IMG/VR virus record: IMGVR_UViG_3300005253_000036
Span: 1-42,914 of that record
Strand: one strand, 5' to 3'
Source of the DNA: a virus
DNA: 42,914 nucleotides
A model generated the notes under the pieces. The model ran no database searches. It had not been told where the DNA came from and saw only the letters and a list, made by a program, of their open reading frames with translations. The translations under genes and the position numbers were made by a program. Positions 17,202 through 23,813 of this stretch are shown here, one piece after another. Position 1 is the stretch's first letter. Every line of letters begins with the position of its first letter.

Positions 17202-18619
17202 TAGAACCCCCTCAGGCGTACACTGAGGCTTGCAGGCACAGAAGCCTCGGCAAGGATACTAGCAATTGCCAGGGCATCCATACGGTCGTCCATCTTACCA
17301 TGAGGTACAGTACATAGCTCGGATTCGAGGGACACGCCATCAACCAGTGGAAGGTTTTTAGGAATCAGTAGCAGACCGCTAGAGAACTGAGCATCAAGGT
17401 ATATGGCCCGCCCGACCTTGTTGTTGTCTATGGCCTTGATGCGGCGCATCTCGGTGCGTCGAGTGCGATAAGGCACCTCAACGAATGGTAGGTCATAGCG
17501 CCGGCGCATACCTTGGAGTAGGCTCAGTTGGAAGCCCTTGGTCTCTAGGCCGACCCCTCGCAGTCCGGCCTGTCTTTTGGCCCGCTTGACTATCTCCTCC
17601 TCAAGGTCGGGCGTTTCAAGCCGCCCACACCACATATCGACAAGGTACTTAATCCTAGTCTTGAGGTCCAGCCCAACCGTAGCTATGGCAGAATGGTCGG
17701 CATAGGTCTTAAGCGAGGCTGCCGGGTCTATTCCCAGGTAGAGGTTCAAGGCAGTGGTGGGAAGGGAATCCTTGTCCCAGTACCTAATGTGCTCACGCCG
17801 AACCAGGTTGCCAGCGGCCGCCTCCGCACTGAGCATGAAGGTAAGCGCGAACAGTATGTCGCCCTTCTTCTTGCGCTTCCTCTCGACCCATTCCTCAGTG
17901 AACCTCACAGGGTCGAGGGTTGGACCCCAAGGATAGTCGCCCACAATAGGCATCTCGATAATCGTGAAGCCCATCTCGGCGAAGGTCGGCACCAGGTCGT
18001 TATCGCCCCAACGAGTCAGGATGACGACGATGCGGCCGCCCTCGACCAACCGGTCATCGATAACCCCTCTGACCTTGTTCCTCTGCATCTCCATTGTGGT
18101 CGGACTAGACGGGTCCTCCTGCTCGGTCGGGTCATCGATGATAATGATGTCAAAGTGGAGGCCCTGATACGGGCCATTCATCCCTGTGCCCATCAACGTC
18201 GGGTCGGCGCCTTCCCTTGTCCTGATGACGTACAGGACCTCCTTCGTCCATTGAGCCCTAGGGTCCTCACAGACGTTGTAGGCCGCCTTGTATACGTTGT
18301 TGAACTCAAGGGTTTGCTGGATGGCCTGGACCTGCTTAGTGGATTGGGCGCCGGCGTTCATCAGCCAGAGTATACGGATATTAGGATTCCTGCCTATCTC
18401 GCGCTCTACGAAATCACGGACGGTAGTGGACTTGTATGTATCTGGCGGGCAGACAATAACGGTCTCACTGTAGGACTCCAGTGCCACGGCCCATACGTCC
18501 TGGTACTGGTAGTAGATGCGCCCGTGAACGGCCTCAGCATAGGTGCCGAGGTCGCCGTCCTGGGCGGCTACCACCTTGGCTTGGAACTCGCTAACGGGGG
18601 TTTCGGTTGCCGTTACCAT
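17201..18619 (-). CDS. terL: Terminase large subunit
   Basis: 472 aa, ATPase plus nuclease of the packaging motor. The Walker A is degenerate: CPPDTYKST at residues 57-65, with Tyr62 where Gly normally precedes Lys63. Walker B is IIIIDDP with D162/D163 (DD rather than DE). A coupling-type motif ILTRWGDNDL follows at 200-209. The RNase H-like nuclease has D298 (LGIDPA), E359 (GLETKG) and D448 (DDRMDALA). Length and order are canonical. It sits between a GTG-started 80-aa gene and the portal. The odd P-loop is the only unusual point; deviant P-loops are known among terminases. Confidence 0.9.
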   Translation of the reverse strand: MVTATETPVSEFQAKVVAAQDGDLGTYAEAVHGRIYYQYQDVWAVALESYSETVIVCPPDTYKSTTVRDFVEREIGRNPNIRILWLMNAGAQSTKQVQAIQQTLEFNNVYKAAYNVCEDPRAQWTKEVLYVIRTREGADPTLMGTGMNGPYQGLHFDIIIIDDPTEQEDPSSPTTMEMQRNKVRGVIDDRLVEGGRIVVILTRWGDNDLVPTFAEMGFTIIEMPIVGDYPWGPTLDPVRFTEEWVERKRKKKGDILFALTFMLSAEAAAGNLVRREHIRYWDKDSLPTTALNLYLGIDPAASLKTYADHSAIATVGLDLKTRIKYLVDMWCGRLETPDLEEEIVKRAKRQAGLRGVGLETKGFQLSLLQGMRRRYDLPFVEVPYRTRRTEMRRIKAIDNNKVGRAIYLDAQFSSGLLLIPKNLPLVDGVSLESELCTVPHGKMDDRMDALAIASILAEASVPASLSVRLRGF

Positions 18620-18631
18620 CTAGCTTTCGCC

Positions 18632-18874
18632 TCATATGGGCAGCCACACTATTTCCGTGGCCCCATCGTGTCCGTGTATCTTCTCAACCGCCTCCATACC
18701 TCTATCATGGAACACTACGCTTGTCGGCCAATCGCTATACCAGCGCAGGGCCACAACGCCATCCGGAAAGAGGACGCCACCAGCTACGATGCCCGTGCCA
18801 GAAACACCTGTCTTATCCTCTTTCCGCACCAGGCAGAATGCACGAGGGAACGCGTCCAGCGTGTCTATTGTCAC
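18632..18874 (-). CDS. Small protein between the terminase subunits
   Basis: 80 aa, GTG start at 18874 overlapping the stop of the small terminase by four bases (GTGA). Rich in Val/Gly and beta-prone (GVSGTGIVAGGVLFPDGVVALRWYSDWPTSVVFH), ending IVWLPI. Unrelated small proteins are often inserted in terminase operons. Function unknown; tight coupling suggests a packaging-related or late role. Confidence 0.75.
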   Translation of the reverse strand: MTIDTLDAFPRAFCLVRKEDKTGVSGTGIVAGGVLFPDGVVALRWYSDWPTSVVFHDRGMEAVEKIHGHDGATEIVWLPI

Positions 18875-19512
18875 GTCGCCTCGGCTTCCTCAGCGGCTCG
18901 GGCCTCAACATACTTACCACTAGCGTTGAAGCGGTCGAGTACGGCCCTAGCCACGGCACGCCTCTTGTCCTCGCCCACCACCTCTTTGCCGTCTATGAGG
19001 AACACGGCCTTGTCAACCGCAATCCGCGCCCTCTCTCCGTGCTCTGGCTCTAGTGCCTTCTCAAGCGCCAGTAGGTCTTGCGGCGTGTAGTGCTTCCGGA
19101 TTAGATGCAGGTAGCTGCGCTCGTTATCCGTTAGCCCCTCGAAATTGAAGGCCGACTTGTAGAGTATCCGCTGGTCGCGCCTCAATACCAGGAAAAAGTT
19201 GCGGAGCCATTTCATCCGCATGATGTCCGATGAAATCGTCCGCTGTAGGAACGCCAGGCGCTCCCCTTCAAACTCACGGAACTCGGGGTCCTCGCGACGC
19301 CACTTCCTCAGCGTGGCCTGTGAGACATTGGCAAGGGCGCACGACTCACGGATACCGAAGCCCACCGCCCGGTTGCTAAGGTACTCCGCCTTCCGCGGGT
19401 TCTGGCTTAGAGGTATGCGAGCGTCGGCTATCTCCGCTATGTCCTCAGCGGTAATGTCAACGTCGTCGGCCTTAAGTGGCTCGACTACGACGACGCCGGT
19501 GCCGTCAACCAT
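18871..19512 (-). CDS. terS: Terminase small subunit-like DNA-binding protein
   Basis: 213 aa. A helix-turn-helix lies at about residues 50-80 (GFGIRESCALANVSQATLRKWRRE), as in small terminases that recognise packaging DNA. Residues 80-150 are helical (RLAFLQRTISSDIMRMKWLRN, then RDQRILYKSAFNFEGLTDNERSYLHLIRK). It opens the late arm, is followed by the large subunit and lies downstream of the strong leftward promoter at 19679-19707. TerS identity rests on HTH plus position; a late activator is the less likely alternative. Confidence 0.7.
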   Translation of the reverse strand: MVDGTGVVVVEPLKADDVDITAEDIAEIADARIPLSQNPRKAEYLSNRAVGFGIRESCALANVSQATLRKWRREDPEFREFEGERLAFLQRTISSDIMRMKWLRNFFLVLRRDQRILYKSAFNFEGLTDNERSYLHLIRKHYTPQDLLALEKALEPEHGERARIAVDKAVFLIDGKEVVGEDKRRAVARAVLDRFNASGKYVEARAAEEAEAT

Positions 19513-19619
19513 GATGGCATCTCCCTATAAGGCACAGGCCCATAACGCCTCTTCTGTAGTTTCCTGATTCCTCTCTCGTGGTCGTGGTAGCCACCAGGCA
19601 TCCACAGATAGGGTATCAC
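19485..19619 (-). CDS. Possible small leader-region ORF
   Basis: An open frame on the minus strand ahead of the small terminase. From GTG at 19619 it reads VIPYLWMPGGYHDHERGIRK and ends at 19485, overlapping the small terminase start by 28 bases. The frame stays open back to about 19676 and the upstream residues (IDKYLEWGILQAW) look equally protein-like, but there is no ATG there. An AGGAGAAGAG sequence sits just before an ATC codon at 19658. It could be a genuine 44- to 57-aa protein with a non-standard start. Amino acid content argues for coding; the start is unresolved. Confidence 0.35.
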   Translation of the reverse strand: MIPYLWMPGGYHDHERGIRKLQKRRYGPVPYREMPSWLTAPASS

Positions 19620-19678
19620 CCACGCCTGTAGAATGCCCCATTCGAGGTACTTATCGATTTCTCTTCTCCTCCACTGTC

Positions 19679-19707
19679 ATTATAGCATAGTTACGGTACT
19701 GTGTCAA
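19679..19707 (-). promoter_or_regulatory. Late promoter, sigma70-type
   Basis: Reading leftward, TTGACA (19707-19702) and TATAAT (19684-19679) are separated by exactly 17 bases, a full consensus. It faces the small terminase and is the only strong promoter seen ahead of the late arm, so it probably drives packaging and structural genes through the window junction to the endolysin. The -35 lies close to the inverted repeat at 19719-19764, a likely site of control. Confidence 0.85.
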
Positions 19708-19718
19708 GCCCAAAATCG

Positions 19719-19764
19719 TTGCATACGTAGGTACGCGTACATAGTTGTACTCATGCGTATGCAA
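19719..19764. promoter_or_regulatory. Nested inverted repeats between divergent promoters
   Basis: TTGCATACG at 19719-19727 pairs with CGTATGCAA at 19756-19764. Inside lies a perfect 10-base palindrome, GTACGCGTAC, at 19731-19740. The block starts 12 bases upstream of the late -35 and lies between the two divergent promoters. It looks like a binding site for a regulator or activator of late transcription. No protein can be matched to it from sequence alone. Confidence 0.6.
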
Positions 19765-19784
19765 TTTCAGCACTACCTATGACT

Positions 19785-19824
19785 AAGTGACCCCCAAACC
19801 CTATGTACACTTACTGTAGTAAGT
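19785..19824 (+). promoter_or_regulatory. Upstream operator copy O1 with AAGTGACCCCC box
   Basis: AAGTGACCCCC (19785-19795) is followed by the palindrome ACTTACtgtaGTAAGT (19809-19824). The same two parts recur exactly 100 bases and 95 bases further right at the early promoter. A weak promoter may exist here too (TATGTA at 19802-19807 in the -10 position), suggesting a duplicated promoter-operator unit. Confidence 0.6.
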
Positions 19825-19877
19825 AACTGTGGGGAGGTCTCGAAGATATGCTAATCCGTATATACAGGTTAGCCATA

Positions 19878-19919
19878 TTGACAAAAGTGACCCCCTCGTA
19901 TATACTTACTACTGTAAGT
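19878..19919 (+). promoter_or_regulatory. Early promoter with overlapping operator O2
   Basis: TTGACA (19878-19883) and TATACT (19901-19906) have a 17-base spacer, which contains AAGTGACCCCC (19885-19895). The palindrome ACTTACtactGTAAGT (19904-19919) overlaps the -10 and start site, where a bound protein would block transcription. It drives the rightward early arm beginning at 19945. The HTH protein at 23810-24064 is a candidate repressor, but nothing in the sequence links them directly. Confidence 0.75.
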
Positions 19920-19944
19920 GTACACGTAGTTTGGAGGTCAGTCT

Positions 19945-20442
19945 ATGCCACCGTCAGTACGAGCCAGGGTAACAGCAAAGGCCAAGCAAGGTCCCTGCGA
20001 ATCATGCCCGGAGGATATACTCAAGGGTGAACGCTATGTGACCGTTACTCAGACATTTGGCAAGTCCCAGGCCGGCAAGACCAAGTACAAGGCCACGAAG
20101 GTACACTTTGTATGCCTTGCCAAATGGCTGATTTGTGATGACCTGAGGTACAGGACCCGTAAAAAGGAGAAGGGTGGCCGGCCAGAAGGTACGGGACTCC
20201 AGCTTAGCGAGGCCAGTAAGAAGGAGCGCCGCCACCTGGTACGCACACGGGCGCGGCTGATGCGGCTAGTCTTGGCGACCGAAGATGAGGGACGCATCAC
20301 GGTCCTGGGCGAGCGTATAGGATTCGTACAGGAGCAAATCACTGCTCTAGGCGGTCCTCTCAATGAGAACCTAATGCACCGCGACATCAATCTCCGAAAT
20401 GCCCTCGCCGTCAAGCTGCGAAAGGTCGGTCGGCATGGATAA
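19945..20442 (+). CDS. First early protein, zinc-finger type
   Basis: 165 aa, ATG at 19945 preceded by TTGGAGGTCAGTCT. Residues 17-58 contain C-x2-C (PCESCPEDILKGERY) and H-x2-C (KVHFVCLAKWL), the spacing of treble-clef fingers resembling the PARP type. The rest is basic and helical (KKEKGGRPEGTGLQLSEASK, then HLVRTRARLMRLVLATEDE). First gene after the early promoter, so possibly a host take-over or DNA-binding protein. The family resemblance is to the zinc-ligand pattern only. Confidence 0.7.
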   Translation: MPPSVRARVTAKAKQGPCESCPEDILKGERYVTVTQTFGKSQAGKTKYKATKVHFVCLAKWLICDDLRYRTRKKEKGGRPEGTGLQLSEASKKERRHLVRTRARLMRLVLATEDEGRITVLGERIGFVQEQITALGGPLNENLMHRDINLRNALAVKLRKVGRHG

Positions 20443-20620
20443 CCCCTATTGCCACAACTCGCCGACTAAGCGGCATCACTGGCTGCTAGCCTCAACCACG
20501 CGCGACGGCACATACCCGGCTATATGCAAATACTGTCCGCAGGTCAGGCAGTTCGGTAAGTGTCACACGTACACCTGCGAAAGGGTTCCCGTGGATTTGA
20601 CCATAAGGTTTAGGAGGTAA
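20435..20620 (+). CDS. Small zinc-ribbon-like protein
   Basis: 61 aa from ATG at 20435, overlapping the previous gene by eight bases; the in-frame ATG at 20399 lies deep in that gene and is less likely. Contains C-H-N-S-P-T-K-R-H-H-W and C-K-Y-C, then C-H-T-Y-T-C, matching a common small phage ribbon pattern (HHW near a first Cys, then CxxC). Probably binds zinc. Function unknown. Confidence 0.7.
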   Translation: MDNPYCHNSPTKRHHWLLASTTRDGTYPAICKYCPQVRQFGKCHTYTCERVPVDLTIRFRR

Positions 20621-20622
20621 CG

Positions 20623-20787
20623 ATGAATATGCTGAACCTAGTCTGGATGGTCCCCGTAGCACTGTGGCTGCTTGCGGTAGTAGCTGGCACCCTCTACACA
20701 TATGGCTGGCTACTGCGGCGCCACTGGGGCCCGATACTCCTATACGTGGCATTGGTGGCTGCGGGGGTACTTCTGTTCCGCCCGTGA
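20623..20787 (+). CDS. Small two-helix membrane protein
   Basis: 54 aa, ATG at 20623 after TAGGAGGTAACG. Two hydrophobic helices: LVWMVPVALWLLAVVAGTLY and, after the basic loop WLLRRHWG, PILLYVALVAAGVLLF. Very likely an inner-membrane protein made early. Candidate roles are superinfection exclusion or host-membrane modulation; the sequence does not decide. Confidence 0.7.
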   Translation: MNMLNLVWMVPVALWLLAVVAGTLYTYGWLLRRHWGPILLYVALVAAGVLLFRP

Positions 20788-20999
20788 CCGCCCCTTGCCT
20801 CGATAGCAACAGTCTCCGCGTGGTCCGCGAGGCACTACCTGCTGGCCGTTGGGTGACTACTCGCGTAATGGTTGCCCGCACTGGCTTGACCGCTCCGGGC
20901 ACACGTGAGGGTCTCTGGGCTATGGTTAGCCTTCACGAGGCTGTAGTCCGCAGCATCGGCAAACAGCACCGCTACTACTGGCACAGGGCCCCGACCTAG
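20784..20999 (+). CDS. Hypothetical small early protein
   Basis: 71 aa from GTG at 20784, which shares GTGA with the stop of the membrane-protein gene. The in-frame ATG at 20664 would overlap that gene by over 120 bases, so the coupled GTG is preferred. Content: SNSLRVVREALPAGRWVTTRVMVARTGLTAPGTRE, then LHEAVVRSIGKQHRYYWH, which resembles a small winged-helix-like or restriction-type HTH. No clear family. Last gene before the early leader block stops. Confidence 0.6.
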   Translation: MTAPCLDSNSLRVVREALPAGRWVTTRVMVARTGLTAPGTREGLWAMVSLHEAVVRSIGKQHRYYWHRAPT

Positions 21000-21202
21000 C
21001 AGCTTACGGTAGTCCCATCCTGTCAGAGTGAAAAATATAGTAGCGAGGGCACCATAAGATAATGACCTCAACCGAATCGGGGGTAAGCTCCGCGGGTCGG
21101 TGCTAATGTGGGGTGTTAGGGCGTCCTCATGCTGGCGCGTGGGCGCGGGGGTCCGTGGGTGTTAGCGCCAAAAACGTTATGTCAAGCGGGCATGGGCGCA
21201 AC
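21000..21202. other. Non-coding block with GTGYTAR repeats
   Basis: No gene is seen here. The block holds GTGCTAAT (21100), GTGTTAGG (21113) and GTGTTAGC (21159), and two more copies lie beyond the terminator (GTGCTAAT at 21256, GTGCTAGG at 21271). A reversed TTGACA is at 21184-21179 without a good -10. The repeats may be protein-binding sites associated with the oppositely oriented gene that follows, or a replication-related region. Confidence 0.5.
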
Positions 21203-21244
21203 AAAACCCCGGGCGGCAGTCGTACATTCGTACTACCCGGGGTT
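21203..21244 (-). terminator. Intrinsic terminator of the inverted gene
   Basis: AACCCCGGG (21205-21213) and CCCGGGGTT (21236-21244) form a 9-bp GC-rich stem. Read leftward, as for the gene ending at 21284, the hairpin is followed by TTTTGTTG, a U-rich tail. It lies 40 bases after that gene's stop codon. It could also slow rightward transcription, where the tail is not U-rich. Confidence 0.8.
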
Positions 21245-21283
21245 GTGCTGTCTAAGTGCTAATTGGTAGGGTGCTAGGACAAC

Positions 21284-21949
21284 CTAGCTGAACTGGTGGC
21301 CAAGCTTCTTGGCGATGCGCTCGGCCTCATGGGTGATGTTCACCTTGTGGCTAGTGTCGCCGCCCAGATACGCCCGGATTATGTCCGTGCTATCCTCAGC
21401 GTGAGCCGCGACGTACTCGCGCGGGGTCATCACGTTTCCGTTTTCGCTCACCTGGTGACTGGCGCGCTTGCCACCACCTCCACCACCACGTTTGACGCCG
21501 GCTGGGGGTTTGGGGATGTCCGGGCCAGTGGGCTTGACGCTGGTTTCCATGTCGGGTTGGCCGATGTTGGTGATGGTGATGACCAACCCGGTCACGTTGA
21601 ACGACTGGAACGTGTCCAGGACGTTCTGAACCATCGCGCGGGCCTCGCTGCCAATGGGCGTCAGCACCTCGCGCAGAGCCTGCGTCTTCGACTCCCATTG
21701 GATTCGCGCCAGCCCACGCTTGGCGACTTCGATAGCCGCGTCGCACTTGCCAACTGCGCTCAGTGTGTCGATCACCGCAGCGGCCAGCACGCCAAGCTCC
21801 TCGATATTGGCTTTCGCGGACTGCTTGGCCATTGACTCCAGAGCGTCGGTGTGACTCGTCTTGGCGATGTCGAGGTCTCCAGTCAAGCGCTCAACGTCGG
21901 TCATGATACTCTCGACTGTGGGAGCATCCGCCGCTGTTTCGTCTACCAT
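21284..21949 (-). CDS. Inverted, self-contained gene of unknown function
   Basis: 221 aa on the minus strand within the plus-strand early arm. It has a promoter-like sequence (22068-22096) and an intrinsic terminator (21203-21244) of its own, and noticeably more GC-rich codons than neighbouring small genes. Residues 1-110 are an Ala-rich coiled coil (RLTGDLDIAKTSHTDALESM, then EELGVLAAAVIDTLSAVGK). Residues about 118-160 end in a Gly run (KRGGGGGGKRAS). The last 60 residues form a compact helical domain (TPREYVAAHAEDSTDIIRAYLGGDTS, ending HEAERIAKKLGHQFS). No family recognised. Moron-type gene or highly expressed regulator are the main possibilities. Confidence 0.8.
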   Translation of the reverse strand: MVDETAADAPTVESIMTDVERLTGDLDIAKTSHTDALESMAKQSAKANIEELGVLAAAVIDTLSAVGKCDAAIEVAKRGLARIQWESKTQALREVLTPIGSEARAMVQNVLDTFQSFNVTGLVITITNIGQPDMETSVKPTGPDIPKPPAGVKRGGGGGGKRASHQVSENGNVMTPREYVAAHAEDSTDIIRAYLGGDTSHKVNITHEAERIAKKLGHQFS

Positions 21950-22067
21950 TTCAGACTCACTTTCCGAACCAAACTACCCCACTGGGGCATGTCCGGTTCT
22001 ATTGTGCGCTCGCGACTTGGCTCGGCACCGCATCGCGACTCGCTGTTAATGTACGACTGCCATACTC

Positions 22068-22096
22068 AACTTAGCACACCCCGGTTAGTTTGTCAA
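22068..22096 (-). promoter_or_regulatory. Promoter-like sequence for the inverted gene
   Basis: Read leftward, TTGACA (22096-22091) is followed after 17 bases by TAAGTT (22073-22068), a weak -10. It faces the gene starting at 21949, leaving a leader of roughly 110 bases. GCTTGACA, the same 8-mer, also occurs twice in the rightward promoter region at 22266 and 22281. Confidence 0.5.
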
Positions 22097-22265
22097 GCAG
22101 TTGGAGGTAGTTTATCGAGGCTAACTTTACCCCCAAAACTAAACCAGCACAAGTGTTTCGGCTGTCGTAATTGTTCATCCGTGTTAGCCAATGCACGGTT
22201 GCAGGGTATGGCACAAGTGCTTATACAGATGCACGGGTGGGCAGTAGCACATTAGTTCGTGCTCA
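22097..22265. other. Divergent intergenic segment without a gene
   Basis: Between the leftward promoter-like sequence and the rightward promoter. It contains GGAGGTAG at 22103, one GTGTTAGC at 22181 and A/T-rich tracts (ACCCCCAAAACTAAACC). No open frame with a convincing start was found. It probably holds control sites for the two flanking promoters. Confidence 0.5.
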
Positions 22266-22282
22266 GCTTGACATAATAACGC

Positions 22283-22312
22283 TTGACAACGTCACGCTAC
22301 CTCGTGTATAAT
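22283..22312 (+). promoter_or_regulatory. Second early promoter, sigma70-type
   Basis: TTGACA (22283-22288), 18-base spacer, TATAAT (22307-22312). A second TTGACA lies 15 bases upstream (22268-22273), both within GCTTGACA, which may be a tandem binding site. It restarts rightward transcription after the inverted gene and serves the long run of small genes from 22382. Confidence 0.8.
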
Positions 22313-22381
22313 GGTAGCATAGGACGATGGCTGTGAGTCCCATAGGGTGGACCACCGCACGTCAGAAAGGACGGTGACCAG

Positions 22382-22525
22382 ATGGCGATGGAACCCGTTG
22401 CGGAAGACGTATTCGGTCCGCTGTACGAGTGTTCGTGCTGCGGTCGCCACGTGCGCTATCCCAATAGGTGCTCGTGGTGTATCAACCAGTGTAAGGGTGG
22501 CAAGCACACCCGGAGAGGACGGTGA
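22382..22525 (+). CDS. Tiny Cys-rich zinc-ribbon protein
   Basis: 47 aa, ATG at 22382 after AAAGGACGGTGACCAG. Six Cys in two knuckles: YECSCCGRH at residues 15-23 and RCSWCINQC at 29-37, followed by a basic tail KGGKHTRRGR. First gene after the promoter at 22283. Probably a zinc-binding nucleic-acid or protein adaptor. Not assigned to a family. Confidence 0.7.
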   Translation: MAMEPVAEDVFGPLYECSCCGRHVRYPNRCSWCINQCKGGKHTRRGR

Positions 22526-22528
22526 CGC

Positions 22529-22738
22529 ATGGCGTATGTAGACCCGGACTACAAGACCAAGAAGGCCTTTAAGGAGGCCGTGGCTAGCGGTGTGGAGCAC
22601 AGACCGTACAACCCCAATGGCATGTTCCCCGAGAAGGGGAACGGCCACACTACAGTCGAGGGCCCGCACTACCCCAAGCCGCATACCTGGTACGCGAGTT
22701 GCCAGGTTGAGGATGGGGTAGTTGTGAAGGTGAGCTAA
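22529..22738 (+). CDS. Hypothetical small protein
   Basis: 69 aa, ATG at 22529 preceded by GAGAGGACGGTGACGC. Lys/Pro/Gly/His-rich with YKTKKAFKEAVASG near the start and YPKPHTWYASCQVEDGVVVKVS at the end, the latter a likely strand pair. Coupled to the next gene by a TAATG overlap. No family recognised. Confidence 0.75.
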   Translation: MAYVDPDYKTKKAFKEAVASGVEHRPYNPNGMFPEKGNGHTTVEGPHYPKPHTWYASCQVEDGVVVKVS

Positions 22739-22941
22739 TGTTCACACTTAGGCAGCTACTCAAGGTGGTCAAGCGAGACTGCCGCACTCCTATCGGCCAC
22801 GTCAGGGATATGCGGACCTTCGCCCATGACCACACCGAATGGGCCGGCGACTGCCGCGACATCGTCTGCGACGGTTGCGACATTCTCGCTCAGGCTAAGC
22901 GTTGGCTAGGAGCCCAAGGGATAGAGTATCAGCCGTACTAG
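22738..22941 (+). CDS. Hypothetical small Cys-containing protein
   Basis: 67 aa, ATG at 22738 overlapping the preceding stop. Helical start (FTLRQLLKVVKRDCRTPIGHVRDM), then WAGDCRDIVCDGCDILAQAKRWL with three clustered Cys that could bind metal. Its stop lies immediately before RNA element A. No family recognised. Confidence 0.7.
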   Translation: MFTLRQLLKVVKRDCRTPIGHVRDMRTFAHDHTEWAGDCRDIVCDGCDILAQAKRWLGAQGIEYQPY

Positions 22942-22946
22942 TCTCA

Positions 22947-23033
22947 CCAGGGCTGCTGTCGAGGCCCCTCATAGGACCAGATGTGGTCCTCACAGGGTAA
23001 GTCCTCGTTAGCAGCCCCGGTTGGGTTAGTAGC
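22947..23033 (+). other. Structured intercistronic RNA element A
   Basis: GGGCTGCT (22950-22957) pairs with AGCAGCCC (23010-23017), and CCAG/CCGG flanks extend it. Inside, CGAGG (22960-22964) pairs with CCTCG (23003-23007), CCC with GGG (22995-22997), and a 7-bp hairpin AGGACCA/TGGTCCT (22973-22979, 22984-22990) has a GATG loop. A GGTTGGGTTAGTAGC sequence at 23019-23033 follows, close to the shared motif of elements F, B and C. No U run, so not a simple terminator. Confidence 0.75.
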
Positions 23034-23046
23034 AAAGGACGGTAAG

Positions 23047-23742
23047 ATGGACGTAGACGACAAGGTACTGGAGAGACTCCAGGCCCTGCTACGTCTGGCT
23101 AAGGATGGTGGCGCCACCGAGGCCGAGGCAAGCCTCGCTATGGAGCGGGCACATGACCTGCTCCTTAAGCACGGTCTGGAAATGGCCGATGTCGAGGGCG
23201 ATACCGGCAACGTGGTTGGTGACGTTGAGGAGTTCCTATACGATGGGCTGACGAGGCAACAATGGATACCCTCGTTGGTCTCGATGGTGGCCGACAACAA
23301 CTACTGCCGTGTGATTATACTTCACACGGGTCAGTTGTCCATCATCGGGCGGTCCTACAACGTCAAGGTCGTACACCAGATGTCCTTATGGCTGATAGGA
23401 CAGCTCTCGGGTCTTGCGTCTACGGACTGGGACGCCAGAGAGTTCCTTGGTCGGACCGAAGGAGTCAGCCGCACAGAGTGGCGGGAGTCCTTCATTGTAG
23501 GGGTCATGAACAGGCTTGGCGAGAGATTGAGGATGCAGCGGGCCGAGGATGAGGGCAGAGCGGAGAACGTCCGTACTATGGTGGTGACGTTCGACCGAGA
23601 GAACGCCGACTTCCTCAACGAGCGGTACCCTAACCTACGGGACGGGCGGCGCTACTTCGTGCATACTGATGCGTACAGGGCTGGTGTGTCCGCTGGTAGT
23701 TCGGTGTCCATCATGCCCGAGCAAAGGCAGGTGAGGTCATGA
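23047..23742 (+). CDS. DUF2786 domain protein
   Basis: 231 aa from ATG at 23047, preceded by AAAGGACGGTAAG. The in-frame ATG at 22981 lies inside the RNA hairpin and is rejected. Residues 5-50 match the DUF2786 pattern: LERLQALLRLAKDGGATEAEASLAMERAHDLLLKHGLEM, that is short helices with A-x-x-A and a K-H-G-L end. The remainder (about 70-231) resembles the accompanying domain of such proteins with WIPSLVSMVADNNYCRVIIL. Function is not known for the family; it is frequent in phage early regions. Confidence 0.75.
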   Translation: MDVDDKVLERLQALLRLAKDGGATEAEASLAMERAHDLLLKHGLEMADVEGDTGNVVGDVEEFLYDGLTRQQWIPSLVSMVADNNYCRVIILHTGQLSIIGRSYNVKVVHQMSLWLIGQLSGLASTDWDAREFLGRTEGVSRTEWRESFIVGVMNRLGERLRMQRAEDEGRAENVRTMVVTFDRENADFLNERYPNLRDGRRYFVHTDAYRAGVSAGSSVSIMPEQRQVRS

Positions 23743-23813
23743 CCAATGCAATAGGTTACATACTGTTCGTAGCGGCGGTGTTAGTAGTCATGGTGACGGT
23801 ACTACCATCGTGA
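23739..23813 (+). CDS. Membrane micropeptide
   Basis: 24 aa, ATG at 23739 overlapping the preceding stop (ATGA). One hydrophobic helix, IGYILFVAAVLVVMVTVL, with almost no soluble part. Start overlap with the upstream gene and stop overlap with the GTG of the next gene (GTGA) favour it being translated. Function unknown; small phage membrane peptides often modulate host membrane enzymes. Confidence 0.5.
   Translation: MTNAIGYILFVAAVLVVMVTVLPS

Noticed and set aside
17693-19090. Long 465-aa open frame on the plus strand
   Set aside because: It lies opposite the large terminase, small terminase and the 80-aa gene, which have clear motifs. It is a mirror of their codon bias, and its translation shows no domain.
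22981-23046. Earlier ATG for the DUF2786 gene
   Set aside because: It falls inside hairpin A and lacks an RBS; ATG at 23047 follows AAAGGACGG and begins the domain.
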